In this document: positions 49,117 to 60,891 of the stretch, piece after piece
Position numbering within the stretch: the first letter of the stretch is position 1
How the letters are laid out: each line of letters starts with the position of its first letter
Assembly: GCA_025345505.1 (NCBI GenBank)
Contig: JANVCC010000012.1
Location: 11,811,845 to 11,875,844 of the forward strand
Reading direction: 5' to 3'
DNA length: 64,000 bases
From: Todiramphus chloris collaris
Lineage: Eukaryota > Chordata > Aves > Coraciiformes > Alcedinidae
Position numbers and translations under genes: made by a program
Notes under the pieces: model-generated
What the model was told of the DNA's origin: nothing
The model's input: only the letters and a program-made list of their open reading frames with translations
Database searches by the model: none

Positions 49117-50335
49117 GTCAAGTAATTCTGATGAGCTACTGGCTTTTTTTATGAAGCTGAAAGAGCTATGGGCAGGGATGGAAGATTTTGAAAGTCACCT
49201 GAATTTACAATATAGCCAATGCTAAGATTTATAGTTTCACAGTTCTAGTTACACTAATAACAGATGGAAGGATTAAGCTTGCCGAGATCAACCTTACCTA
49301 CAGAAATGCTTCTAGAGCTTAAGATGGACATTTAAGAAATTTATTTTCATGATGCTCCTTTGTGGGAAGAGGATGGCAATGGAAAGGAAGGAGTGTGACC
49401 GCTTACATGAGGTACATTATAAGAAACTAAGCCCAACCAGGCCTACTTTACATCTTCATGTAAGCAGAAATTAAAGAAAGCATCTGTTTTCCTCCTAAGG
49501 TCTGCTATACGTAAGCATAAGCCAGAGGATTTAGTTAATGTATTATTGGGTAAGATCACCAAGAAACTGCAGAGATGTAGGAGGCAGGTATTCCTATCAC
49601 ACTTGGTTGCTTTAGAAAGGAAAAATCTGATCCTATAAATTCACATTTTAAAACCAGTTTGTAAAGGAATGACCATGAAACAGTAACAGAATAAATGTCA
49701 GATAAATACAACATTTTGTCTAACTCATATTTCATAGTGCAATTACTGAAATGTTTCCAGTCAGTGAAAAAGTGATACATTTTCTTGTATTTGTTATGAA
49801 ATGCTGTATTTCTGCATACTCAAAAGGTTAATCATTACAGAAGATACATAAACTAATTGATATCTTTTTGCATTGTGCATTATAACACTGATCACTTCAA
49901 CTCGCTTTTATTTACAATGCAGGTGGTGATTTCTATTTGTCACCTAGGCTGTCTAACTATCTAACTAACTGCAAAAGAATTGACCATTTAGCAACAAATG
50001 AAACATGGACACATGTATGTTGATAGATACTAATTTCAAAATGATCGGTTAGAAAATGGGCATTTTATTTGATAAGAGAATCCACCTTACATAGATATTC
50101 TCCACCAGGTCAAGAAACCATCCAAATCCATTCAGAAATCGTTTAAAAAATACTTAGAAAGACACAGTAGACAGATTACACTCTGATTTGTTATTGCACA
50201 TAATTTAACAAGTAATCATCTGAGTTAATCAATATGTAGAGAAAATATATTTGTAGAATATTTCAAATAAGCAGATCTACTATTTCTATCATGTTACTGT
50301 CATATGTGAAACTTTTCAAAAAAACCCCACCAACC

Positions 50336-51101
50336 TGTCAAGGGTTAGGACTGGGCTGGCCACTAGACAAGTGACAGATGTTCACTATTCACTCTTCTCC
50401 CTTCCCAGAGGGGAAGAGAAAGGGAATAAGGGAGAGACGTTTATGGATTGGAAAAGCAAACTAAACCAGCTTTTAGAGAAACAATAATAATAACAATAAA
50501 ATTAAATATATATACACAGATATACAAAACCAATATCAAACCCAACCCCCAAATGGCAATTATGTCACTGTCACCACTACTGTTGTAGAGCAGGCACTGA
50601 GGAAGTCCCAGACTGGACTCAGTGACAGATGGGAATTGGATTCAGGAGGTGGATTTGGGAACTGGATTCAGGAACACATGGATAGGGATCTAAGGCAGAA
50701 GAAGGGATGGAGTCCTTCTCAGATGCTGGCCATTGAAAAAGAGGGCCAAACTGTTGTGATCCATCAGCTTTATACTGAATTTGACATATATGGAATGGAA
50801 TATCTTGTTGGTCAGTTTAGGGTCACCTGTCCTGTCTGCTCCTCCCCACAGCTGTGACCTCTTTCTTACTTTGCAGCACTCCAGTGTAGTGCTCAAGATT
50901 TAGCTGTTACCTTGTCATCGTATTAGCAAGTATATGCAAGAACCTTATCCTTGGAAGTGACTATACATCAAGCATTATCACTTCTAGAAGAAGACACTAA
51001 CTACACAAATATACCATTAGCTTCAGGAAGTGCAGAAGAGACTGAGCTGAAAAGTAAAAAGACTGAACAGAATTAGTTTTGTTCTGGTTCAAAGCAGGAC
51101 A
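50336..51101 (-). mobile_element. Solo LTR of an avian endogenous retrovirus, CAACC duplication
   Basis: This 766-bp element is flanked by identical CAACC at 50331-50335 and 51102-51106. Its plus-strand ends are TGTCAAGGGTTAGG and AGCAGGACA. On the minus strand it starts TGTCCTGCTTTGAACCAG and reads through 'cagctcagtctcttctgcacttcctgaagc' to a TATA box TATAAAG (complement of 50768-50774), then an A/T-rich tract and the CCTAACCCTTGACA end. A 17-bp word (GGGAATTGGATTCAGGA) is duplicated with 26-bp spacing at 50631 and 50657. No retroviral coding sequence is attached, so it is a complete solo LTR. The plus-strand LTR at 13.4-13.97 kb belongs to the same family. Confidence 0.92.
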
Positions 51102-51106
51102 CAACC

Positions 51107-52109
51107 TATAAACATTTTAGAAAGCTTTTCATCATCTTTTTTTTAGTGTTTCATTGGTCATATGTTCTATGAGGGTGACATCTGAGTCAGAAGCTTATGT
51201 CATAGAGACTAGTTTGTCTGCTAAAACCATTAAATCACCAATTAAGCAAAAACATTTTTGTAAGAAACAGACGTTACATTAGAGACACATATCAGATTAT
51301 AAGAAGTTAAACATATACTGCAATTGACATCATTTCTCAAGAGTAAGTATTATTCGTTAGCTCTTTTTAATGACAAATAGTTCCATAAGCAATAAAAACA
51401 ATAAAATATGTCTGAATTTGAGAAGAGAATTTAATTTTCATCAAGTTTAAGTAACTTGTGTTCCACATTTTTATGGAGCCTGTCTCAGAACTGCACAGCT
51501 TGTGACCATGTAAGTATTCTTCCATTCTCACAGTAAAAATAATAACAATATAAGCCATGACATTAGAACTAAATGCTAGGCAAAACAATTTTTCCCCTTA
51601 GATCTCAATTTCGGTAGGAGAAAGTCACTCTAAAAATTATTAAAATGAAGAAAAATGCCTTCAGTTTCTAAAAATACTGTGTTACTGTATATGCCATTCG
51701 TCTCATAAGAATGTATTTGACTTACTGTATCTATCTTGTAACCAACTGTTTCCAGTGAGACAAGTTACAGGGAGGACAGTGAAGCATATGCTGAAATTCC
51801 AGAGAAAATTGTAGTTTCACAGAATACATAGAGATTGCATCAGTCTAGTTCTATGTGTAGCAGCCTCTCAGCTGAGAATAAATAACGGTCAGGTAAGATA
51901 TTGGGGAATTTGCCAGAAGATATTTGGGAATTGGTTTGATTCCAGGATGAGAAAAGTAATTTATATTGGCTCCCAAAGGAGGATGCAGCATGGGAGGAAA
52001 CATCTGAAGCTTTGTTATGAAGATATGGCAACAGGTTTGGACTTTTGGTGTGAGGCCTTTGATTTAGCGTTGGAAGCCTAACAAATAGCATATCTGAAAT
52101 ACTCAAAAA
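51107..52109. other. Gene-free sequence
   Basis: No supported gene. The 102-residue frame on complement 51840-52148 overlaps the start of the next CR1 and shows no known domain. Confidence 0.5.
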
Positions 52110-52404
52110 CTCTTTATGATTTGTGACAACCTTGGCTGCAATGATCACAGTATTGTGGAGTATGGGATACTGCTGAGCATTCTGAAGGTTAGATGCAAGA
52201 CAAAGGTTTTAGACTTTAGAAGAGAAAACTTCATCTCACCCAGGGCTCAGCTTGAAGGGATCCTATGGGAAACTTCCATGGAGGATAAAGGAGCTAGTGA
52301 GTGCTGTGAATTTTTCAAGAACACTCTCTTAGATACACAAAACCAGTTCATTTCCCATAAAGGAAAGGAAGTAGGAGGAGCAAGAGCCCCCCCTTGGCTT
52401 AACT

Positions 52405-52728
52405 GTGAGCTTCTGGGTCTGCTCAGAACAAAAAGGGTACCAGAGATGGAAAAGTGGAACATTACCTGTTAAAAATTACAAGGGCATTTCCAGGCTACGC
52501 AGACATGCAGTTAGGAAAGCAAAAGCTCAGCTTGAACTGAAATTTGCCAGAGATGTCAGAAACTTCAAGAAAGGTTTCTTCAGATACTTTAACAAGAAGC
52601 AGAAACAGAAGGAGAATATTGGCCCACTATTAAACAGGAGAGGTGAACTCATCTCCAACAACACTGAAAAGGCAAAGGTCCTCAACATACATAATCCAGG
52701 AATACAGCTCAGACTGGGATTTACCTGA
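52405..52728 (+). pseudogene. CR1 ORF2 linker fragment crossing the deletion
   Basis: This 107-residue frame covers the linker before the reverse transcriptase and crosses the deletion junction (KAKVLN then IHNPGIQLRLGFT) without losing frame, ending at a TGA that replaces a conserved Trp codon. The upstream linker is in another frame (52116-52472), showing a frameshift around 52440. No catalytic residues remain. Confidence 0.8.
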
Positions 52729-52919
52729 CTGGAGAGCGCCCCTGTGGAAAGGGACCTGGGGGTCTTGGCAGACAACAAGCTCAACATGAGTGAACAGTGT
52801 GCTGCAGTGGCAAAGCAAGCCAGAAGGATACTGGGTTGCATTAACAAGGGCATCACCAGTAGAGATAAAGAAGTCATTATCCCACTCTGTTCAGTGCTGG
52901 TCAGACCACACCTTCAGTA

Positions 52920-53372
52920 TTGCATTCATTGCTATACAAAAAAGATGCAGACAGGCTGGAGAGGGTCCAGAGAAGGGCCATGAGGATGATCAGAGGACTA
53001 GAAGACCTGCTGTATGAAGAAAGGCTGAGAAAAATGGGTTTGTTCAGCCTTGAGAAAAGAAGGTTTAGGGAGGACCTTATTACCATGTACCAATACATAA
53101 AAGGTGGCTACCAAGAAGATGGAGACTCCCTTTTTACAAAGAATTACGTGGAAAAGACAAGGGCTAATGAGTACAAGTTACTCCTGGGGAGATTCCAATT
53201 GGACTCCAGAAGGAAGTTTTTCACTATGAGAACAATTAGACATTGGAATAGTCTCCCAAGGGAAGTGGTGAATTCCCCTACACTGGACAGTTTTAATACT
53301 CAGCTTGACAGGGTACTGGGCCATCTCATTCAAACTGTTTTTTTATTTACCTTGAAAAGTTGGACTACATGA
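52920..53372 (+). pseudogene. CR1 ORF2 C-terminal fragment, 150 aa
   Basis: It contains [62 protein letters not shown] and RRKFFTMRTIRHWNSLPREVVNSPTLDSFNTQLDRVLGHL, the end of CR1 ORF2 beyond the polymerase. The frame runs past the usual end because the stop codon is lost or shifted. Its function in the family is not certain; here it is a remnant. Confidence 0.85.
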
Positions 53373-53411
53373 TCCTTGAGGTCACTTCCAACCTGGTATT
53401 CTGTGATTGTA

Positions 53412-56400
53412 TTGGGTTATGGAAACAAGTCACTTGAGCTGTACTCCTCTACTGTATTAAAAGAATCACACATACTTCTTTTTGCCAAGACTGACCAAAT
53501 AACAAAAGATAAATATTTTTTTTTGTGATAAATATGATGTAATAAAGAAAATAATAATAAATGTGATTTACTATACTATATATTTTTCTACACTGAAAAT
53601 TAAATCACTTTCATGGCAATTTTAAACCCAAAATTTGCCATTTTGACTTAGAGTTTTATAATTTCAACCGTCTTGCTTTTCAGTCATAATGAGCTACAAA
53701 AAAATGCATTTGCATTTTCATGGTGTTATGCCTGCAATTCTGACACTGCTGATGTTACCAAAAGCTTCTGCTTAGCATACTTTTGAATTCTTAAATACAA
53801 TGAGAGAACTAACTGTTTACAGGAAGTACCAGGGGTGAGAATCTATGAACTCAAATAGTGTTTGAATTACACAGGAATACACAGCAATATTACACATTAA
53901 TAAACTGAAGGATACGACTATTCTTGGTAATTTACTTATCCACCTCTAAGATGAAGTAATAGTGGTAGAAGTATTGTAAATCAAAGTTAAGAATGTAAAT
54001 ACATATTTGTGTGATACTACATCATTCTAGTTCAAAACTTGTCACTTCCTTTGGAACCTCATATACACAGCTGTCCAGAACAGAACACTCTTAATATATG
54101 TGCAGAGTTTTCCCTGGGATATTTCACTTTTCAAATCATGTGACTAAAAGTATTTTGTAACTTCCACAACAATGTTATCCTCTGACAACTGTAATTAGTG
54201 AAAGGCAGTGCCTCCTGGTTATAGGACTGTCTGTTGTAATTAGTAATGATTGCCCTGATTTAGCAAAGAAAGGGCTTGTGAGAAAATTTGTATGCTGAAA
54301 TTTTGTCATGCTAGAGGCTGTTATCTTTTTATTCTGGATGATCCTCAGTAACCACTATGTCTCCTTGTTCAGCAGAGCTCTGTTTTTCAAAGAAGAGCAG
54401 CAAGTCCAGACTACTTTATCTCAGTAGCAGCATGTTCTCCCTCTAACACCTGCATCTGAACTTTTAAATGTGGAGCACTAGGAAAGTTACAGGTTACATC
54501 AGTCCGGTTAGTTTTTTGGAGGCAAAGCTCTATTGCTCCCCTCCTCCCACCCCCAACAATGACAGTCCTTATTTCTGAAGTGATACTGTTGCACTCCCAA
54601 AGTGGTAGCAGCAGCTTCTTTCTCTTCCTTCTGTTCTCGCCAGATGTCTGTCTGTCTGTCTTCTACTGACAGATTTTCAGCAATACTTCCTTTGCCATGA
54701 CCAAGGTTCACAGGCTGTGGAAGGACAGAAAAACGTATGCCCTTCAGTTGCCAGTTTCCAAAGGAAGGCACGGGGCTCCTTTTGTTCTTGCTGACATTTC
54801 TCTGCCCTGGGCTTTTTCACTGTTCACAGTATGGCATTACCGAGCTTCTCACAAATGTGATTCCTTTTGTCTTGACAGAGATGTGTATCAGTCTGTTTTT
54901 CATATTTTATATAGCTTTTTCCCCACTAGGTATGTTTCTATTATTTCCTTTTACAGGATTTTGCTGATGTTGCTTTGCTCTTCTACAACTTAACTTGCCT
55001 TCCCTTCTCTCCACTGCTCCTATTCCTTCTTGCAGCAGACTTTCCAAGATCTGTCCTGCACTGGCTACTGCTTTCCACTTTGCCAAGACAGCAGACAGTC
55101 CCTTCTTCCTATGCCATATTCTCTCTAGGTATTAACTTCCCATTTGCCTTTTCTTGCTTACTGATTTTCCGTATACAGGGCCACATCTTCCCACTCTTCA
55201 TAAAGCCATTATGTTGTAAAACATTTCATGACCTGTGCTTCTGCCATATTTTTTGATGCCTATATTTTTTAACTCTAATACCCCCTGCTGCACGACAGCA
55301 CTAGAATACCGTGTATCCCCAACACAACCTTCTTCCATAGGCGTACTATACTGTACCTTTGTATAGTGATTGTTGAAGCTTTTCCTAAGCTCTTGGTGTG
55401 TTCTTCAGCTACTCCCTCTCCCATCTCAATCCCATTTTGACAAATCAATCTTTGAACTATAGCTATTGAATCTTTGCCTGTGTGCATTCAAACAGCAATG
55501 TGCTCTTTCCTGGGACCATCTCTTGCCTTATGTTAGCTGCTGATTGTCCATTTTGCGATGTTTAACACAGAGCTCAGTCTTCCTCTTTGCTGCCATGCTT
55601 ATCTCTGGTCTTTGATAGCAGGCTTCCACAAACAATTTCAAAGTTACTTCTTTGCTATGTGGTTCTGAACTCCTCTTATCATGTCTTAGGTGCCAGAAAG
55701 TGGTATACCTAACTGCCATTCTTTACTGAATAGTTCTTGAGAACTCGTGCCAAAAGTTACTCCCACATCTGTGAATTAGCACCCCCTCACACACCCATAA
55801 TTGCTTAAAATCTTTTAAAATCTGCAGAAAATCATAGGGGTCTATAACTGCAACTTTGAAACTGATGCTGATAAAACCTTGGTATGGTATGGATAGCATT
55901 TAAATAGTATGATTAATTTAAAGTCAGTACAGGAGGAAGGGACTTCAGAACTAGATGAATGTGGGACAGACACATTGACATGGAAGTCCTTGTAGGAAGT
56001 CCTCCCCAGTAGGCTTTTGTAGCATCTGCATAGATTTTGTGCACTGAGGAGGCCAAGCTCTGCTCATTGCACTGCTACTGGGCTGCATGTGTGCACACAT
56101 AATGCAGCAACAGATTCCCAGCTAAAAGCAGCAACTTCCTTCATGGTTCCTCTGACCATAATAGACTCATGGTTAATAAATCTGTTTCAGACATGTACCA
56201 CAAGACTGACTGAAGGGATCTATGAAAGTGAATAGTCAAAAAATAGGTCATAAGATTGATGTGAAGTTCTTTGTCCTGATTTTAATAGGATTTGAAGATT
56301 CAATGTAGAATTTAATGTGGTTTGAATCCAGCTTAGTGAGGAAAGAGACAAAAGTTTTGGGCTGATATTTTTCAAGCTCTTCTGCTTTCAGCCTTCAGGA

Positions 56401-58308
56401 CACAGGATGAAGATCACCATGTTTAACATTGTTTTTTGGGGACTATTTTTTTCATATATCACAAAAAAAAAAAAATCAGTGTACATGTGTACTACTATTA
56501 ATAGCTATCTCTTACCATAAATATTCATGGAACCTTTGAAGATATTAATCTTAGACATGATTCATAAAACTTTCTGGTCATTCAGATAGATCAACAGGTA
56601 TTTTATAAGCATGGCACTCTTTATAATGTTCATATTGTTCAGTAGTTTTAGTATCCCATAAGTATGCCATAATAGTTTTATGTGAAACAGAAGAAAGATT
56701 GGTTGTGGATGATTATTTTAAAAAATTATGGTGATAAATCATATGAATTAAAGATGTGCTTTTCCCAGTAAAATAATCAGTGAATATTAAAATTAGAACA
56801 TGCTGTAAATTATGAGGCATCATTAAATTTCTTAACAATTGAGAGTTTTTGAATTGAAGAGTTACAGAATTGAGCATTGATCATAAAGGTATAAGGAAAT
56901 AAGATTTTGCATTTGATTTCACACTACACTTAGATTTATAATTTATCTCTTCTTTCTTTAGTTTGAGTTCAACTTGCTCTGAATAAGGTGTATTGTACAG
57001 ACATTACATCTAAAATAGATGAACCTTCCTGGCTCTCTGACAAATATATGGTTGCTATGAATTAGAGGTCTTTCTTTGAATGGAAGGAATTAAAAACCTG
57101 GATGACAAGATCTTGTAGTAAATGGGAATGGACTTTCATGGCTCCTTCAAATTGATTAATACAAAACAAAACATGACTTCTTGAATCAAAATAGCTACAC
57201 TTGAGTGTGCATGTTACCAGGAAAACTTACACATAATGAAGGAACTGTCAAGCCAGTTAATATAAATTCCAGATTTTAAATATTTCTGTGCAAAGAACAA
57301 TACAGAATTTTTATATCTTTTTAAATTTAAGAATGTGTAGAGAGATGAAAAGTGTGTAGTGACTCTTGTGATCATGCAACTGGAAAATTCTGCTGAGACA
57401 TGGAATGTGCATAGGCACATACTCTCTGTGTCCCTTCATCAGTTCCTCTTGGCTGCATTGATCAAGTTTTGTGTCTATTACCACATTTAGTTTAGTAGCA
57501 GAGTGTGTTCACCACTATTGTGTGAACTATGATGTGTGTGGATGTGTTACTGAAGTCCTGAGTCTCATCTTGTTCTGGAATGATGACATGACTGGAGTAC
57601 ACAACCAGGGTCTGGATCTCCCAGATGTTTTAGGATGTTTCTTTACACAGAGAGTTTGAAACCCAGTTAGAAGAACCTTGTTATGTTCCCAAATACAAAT
57701 AACCCATCTCATCAAGTATCTTCTCCTCAGGGGATGATCAGTGATGTGAACAACGTTCTGCATCAAAAGCAACAGTTTACATAATAATTTTCTCAATACA
57801 TGATAATAATATTTTTTTCCTGCGATACTTTCATTTTCTTACTATGTATATCAATATTGGCCTCTGGACTGAACATTTTCATAAGGCTAATAAACATCTG
57901 GTTTCTTTGGCTTTACCTTCCTCTCTTATTTCTCCCATTTGCCATTGACCACACATAAAACCCAACTATGTCTGGTATTCGTGTTAAAATTAAACACCAA
58001 CAAAAGTGTGGAGTAGTATTGGGTATTTATTTTATAAGTGAGATGTCTTCTTTGGGGTATAATTGCAGTTATGTGAAGTATTTTTTTTCCAGTTCACAGT
58101 CAGAGCTTATCAGTGGTAGTGAAAACATCCTTAACAGAAATGAGAATCCTCCTCAGTCTGAGCCACAATAGTGAAACACGGTGGAGGAAACTGCCAAATG
58201 AGAGCAATTTCCCCCTGGTACTATTTGTAATAGACAGTAATATATAGATGTACATTAATATGCATTCATTTACAGTAAGCAGTAAGTCTGAACATAGCAA
58301 CTAAATTT
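53412..58308. other. Gene-free sequence
   Basis: About 4.9 kb with no supported gene. A TGTC microsatellite patch lies near 54644-54660 and an A run at 56463-56475. Frames at 54508-55256 are in a pyrimidine-rich block, overlap on both strands and show no domain. Confidence 0.5.
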
Positions 58309-59076
58309 TATTTGTGCTGGGTCCTGAACTTTGGCCACAAAAACCCCATGCAGCGCTACAGACTGGGAGAGGAGTGGCTGGAGAGCGGCCTGGTGGAGAG
58401 AGACCTGGGAGTGCTGGTTGACAGCCAGTTGAACATGAGCCAGCAGTGTGCTCAGGTGGCCCGGATGGCCAATGGCATCCTGGCTTGTATTAGGAATAGT
58501 GTGGCCAGCAGGACTAGGGATGTCATTCTCCCCCTGTACTCAGTACTGGTGAGGCCTCACCTCGAGTACTGGGTACAGTTCTGGGCCCCTCACTTCAAGA
58601 AGGATATTGAGGTGCTGGAGAGGGTCCAGAGGAGAGCAACGAGGCTGGTGAAGGGACCAGAAGGAAAGTCTTACAAGGAGAGGCTAAGGGAACTGGGTTT
58701 GTTTAGCCTGGAGAAGAGGAGACTCAGGGGGGACCTTGTTGCTCTCTACAACTACCTGAAAGGAGGTTGTAGTCAGGTGGGGGCTGGAGTGTCCTCCCAG
58801 GCAACTAGTGACAGGATGAGAGGGCATGGCCTGAAGCTGTTCCAGGGGAGGTTTCAGTTGGATATCTGGAAGCACTTCCTGGCAGAGAGGGTGATCAGAC
58901 ATTGGAATGGACTGCCAAGGGAGCCGGTGGAGTCACTGACCCTGGATGTGTTTAAAGAAAGGCTGGATGTGACACTTAGTGCCATGGTCTAGATGATGTG
59001 GTGGTGTTTGGTCATAGGCTGGACTTGATGACCTCAGAGGTCTTTTCCAGCCTCAGTAATTCTGTGATTCTGTGAT
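58309..59076 (+). mobile_element. CR1 LINE 3' fragment with open C-terminal frame
   Basis: This plus-strand CR1, about 770 bp, starts in the post-catalytic region of ORF2 ([24 protein letters not shown]). It keeps a 226-residue frame to 58992 and a short 3' UTR ('ggctggacttgatgacctcagaggtcttttccagcc'), and ends in two octamer units (ATTCTGTGATTCTGTGAT). It is closely related to the 9.8-11.2 kb copy in wording. It is 5'-truncated and inactive on its own. Confidence 0.95.
58312..58992 (+). CDS. CR1 ORF2 C-terminal part, 226 aa
   Basis: The open frame covers the region after the reverse-transcriptase palm: [66 protein letters not shown], then [44 protein letters not shown] and [31 protein letters not shown]. 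It aligns end to end with residues about 216-439 of the 9.8 kb copy. It has no catalytic motif. The Met at the start lies in or just before the truncation edge and is not a native start. The open frame reflects a fairly young insertion, not selection. Confidence 0.88.
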   Translation: MCWVLNFGHKNPMQRYRLGEEWLESGLVERDLGVLVDSQLNMSQQCAQVARMANGILACIRNSVASRTRDVILPLYSVLVRPHLEYWVQFWAPHFKKDIEVLERVQRRATRLVKGPEGKSYKERLRELGLFSLEKRRLRGDLVALYNYLKGGCSQVGAGVSSQATSDRMRGHGLKLFQGRFQLDIWKHFLAERVIRHWNGLPREPVESLTLDVFKERLDVTLSAMV

Positions 59077-60251
59077 GTGCACAGGCCTATATATGTATTT
59101 CCAGGCACAAGATAGCTAAATAAACACACTGGTTAATGCTAGAATAGAAAAATGAGTGCTAGAAATGTCTTGTGACTCAGCAGCTTTTATATGATAGGTA
59201 GCCACAGCTTGCCTATGTTCTGGAAGGAGCAGCTGTGTCCTGTAAAAGACCAGAAGGTAGGAAAGCAATGAGACTGTAACCTGTAGGCAGGCTGGGAGAA
59301 AGAAAAGTGGAGCAAGGAAGAGAGAGCCTTGACAAATGTGATTTGAATACTGATCTTTGGAAATACTATTTAAACCAAATGCCATTTTTTCAGATGTATG
59401 TCTCCTGCAATAATCTTGTATCTATGGGACACTGTTGCTGTTGCTACAGGTAGAGATAAAGCTTCTGAAACCAACAACAGGCATCTTTCTTTTATCCAAG
59501 TCAGTGATAGGGAAGAAAGACATCCTCTGAGAAAGTAAAAAATGACAACAGTTAGATCTGCTCAGATTGATTAAAAAAATGAAATAATATGAATAACAAC
59601 TTATTTCAGAATTTTGAATGTTCTCTCCTTCTTCACCTAACAGCTAAAGTTATGTTCATCTTAACCACAGGGGTCCAGATAATTTGTTCCTCACTCCTAA
59701 TTTTAATCTGCTATGATCATGACATCTCCACCAAAGCTGTTTTTCAAATCTGGAAAAGAATTAACCCAAAAAGACTATAATTGCAGTGACTGGAGAGCTA
59801 ACATTATGAAATATTTATCTTCTAACAGAGAAAAGAAGAAAGGGGGCTGTCTGAAGAAGAATCAGTGACAGAATTCTTGATAGTCACTGGTGTCATATTG
59901 ACCTAGTGTAACTTAGAAAAGATCATATGTTACATGGAAAGAAGAGGGTAATGAGATATAGCTTTCCAAGCCTTTTTTCCTCATTTAATAAGGTCTGCAT
60001 TCTACCCAACTGTGCAATGGCAAGCCTGTCAGACATTTTAGGAACCATCTCTCTTCAAGTTTTTCCCTGAAACTGCATCTTTCTTCCTCAGATGTGAATG
60101 TGTTGCATAGGTTACAATGTGGTATTTCAATTTATAAAAAGCAAATTGATTTTTGCAGTCAGGATCCTGAAAAGTACCTTCTGTATGCCACTGGATTCAG
60201 CCTCAAAATAAGTCTATGTGGTCAACATTTTTGTTAATGGACATTGATAGG
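59077..60251. other. Gene-free spacer
   Basis: No supported gene. The frame on complement 59116-59385 shows no domain. Confidence 0.5.
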
Positions 60252-60886
60252 TGTTGTGCTATAACCTTGCTAAGCAGACAAGTCCCACACAACCACTCAC
60301 TCACCACTCCCAGTGTGAGAGGGGAGAAAACTGGAAGGGTACAAGTGTCAAAACTCATGGGTTGAGATAAAGACAGTTTAGTAATAAACAAAACAAAACT
60401 GAAACCAAACCGAAACCCAAACCGAACCCAACCCAACCCAAACCAAAAAAATAAAACAAAATGCCAAAGAAAACGATTCAAACAAAAAACCAAAACAAGA
60501 AAAACAAGGGATGAAGGAAAAAAACCCCAGTTTCTCATCAACAGACAACCAATGCCCAGGAAGTCCGCTAACAACAACAGCCCTCACCAACCTCCACCCT
60601 ATAGCTTTTATCATTGAGAATGACATCATATGGTTTGAGGTATCCTTTGTTTAGTTGAGGTGAGCTGTTCAGGCTGTGCCACCTCACAACTTCCTGTGTA
60701 CCCCCAATGTATTCGCTGGTGGGGCACTCTGAGAAACAGTGAAGGCATTGATACTGTGCAATCACTCTTCAGCAACAGCTAAAACATTCCTGTATTAGCA
60801 ATACTGTTTTGGTCACAAATCCAAAACATAGCAGAATACCAGCTACTATGAAGAAATCTAACTCTATCCCAGCCAAACCCAGAATG
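60252..60886 (-). mobile_element. ERVL-like LTR (minus), enlarged by an AAACC repeat
   Basis: The plus-strand left end is TGTTGTGCTATAACC and the right end is 'ctatcccagccaaacccagaat(g)'. The words GGGTTTGGCTGGGATAGAGTTA, AGTAGCTGGTATTCTGC and 'tgttttggatttgtgacc' (minus strand) are typical of common avian ERVL-type LTRs. It is flanked by TGATAGG at 60245-60251 and 60885-60891, of which five to seven bases form the target duplication; the last LTR bases have mutated from the usual CA. 'tgggttgagataaagacagtttag' is shared with the 18.78 kb LTR, but here a long AAACC/AACCC repeat is inserted after it, making this copy about 155 bp longer. No coding remnant. Confidence 0.88.
60380..60520 (+). 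repeat. Interrupted AAACC/AACCC repeat inside the LTR
   Basis: A- and C-only sequence with units such as AAACC, AACCC and AAAC. The minus strand has GGGTTGGGTTGGG with a fourth GGG nearby. The 124-residue frame on complement 60203-60577 is built from this repeat (FGLGWVRFGFRFGF) and is not a gene. Confidence 0.9.
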
Positions 60887-60891
60887 ATAGG

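Larger units (their letters stand above)
47112..50330. other. Gene-free sequence
   Basis: No confirmed gene. A TTTG-rich patch lies at 48288-48335. A strong acceptor-like tract at 49031-49061 is followed by a short open stretch, listed separately as a weak exon candidate. Confidence 0.5.
52110..53411 (+). mobile_element. CR1 LINE lacking the RT core, with in-frame junction
   Basis: This plus-strand CR1 begins in the C-terminal part of the endonuclease region (NLGCNDHSIVEYGI, from about 52125). It continues through the linker (LDFRRENFISPRAQLEGILWETSMEDKGASECCEFFKNTLL...APPWLNCELLGLLRTKR), shifts frame near 52440, and goes on (VRKAKAQLELKFARDVRNFKKGFFRYFNKKQKQKENIGPLLNRRGEL...EKAKVLN). At about 52690 it jumps to the post-catalytic region (NPGIQLRLGFT, then a stop where CR1 has Trp). 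It continues [32 protein letters not shown]. The C-terminal part is open at 52920-53372 (150 residues). It ends TATTCTGTGATTGTA. The whole RT palm is missing, so the copy is dead. Its subfamily differs from the other copies. Confidence 0.92.

Noticed and set aside
60410-60450. Possible interstitial telomere repeat
   Set aside because: The G-strand unit is TTGGG or TTTGGG, not TTAGGG, and it lies within an LTR as a local expansion.
60203-60577. 124-residue minus-strand frame rich in F, G and W
   Set aside because: Built from the AAACC repeat inside an LTR; no gene-like composition.
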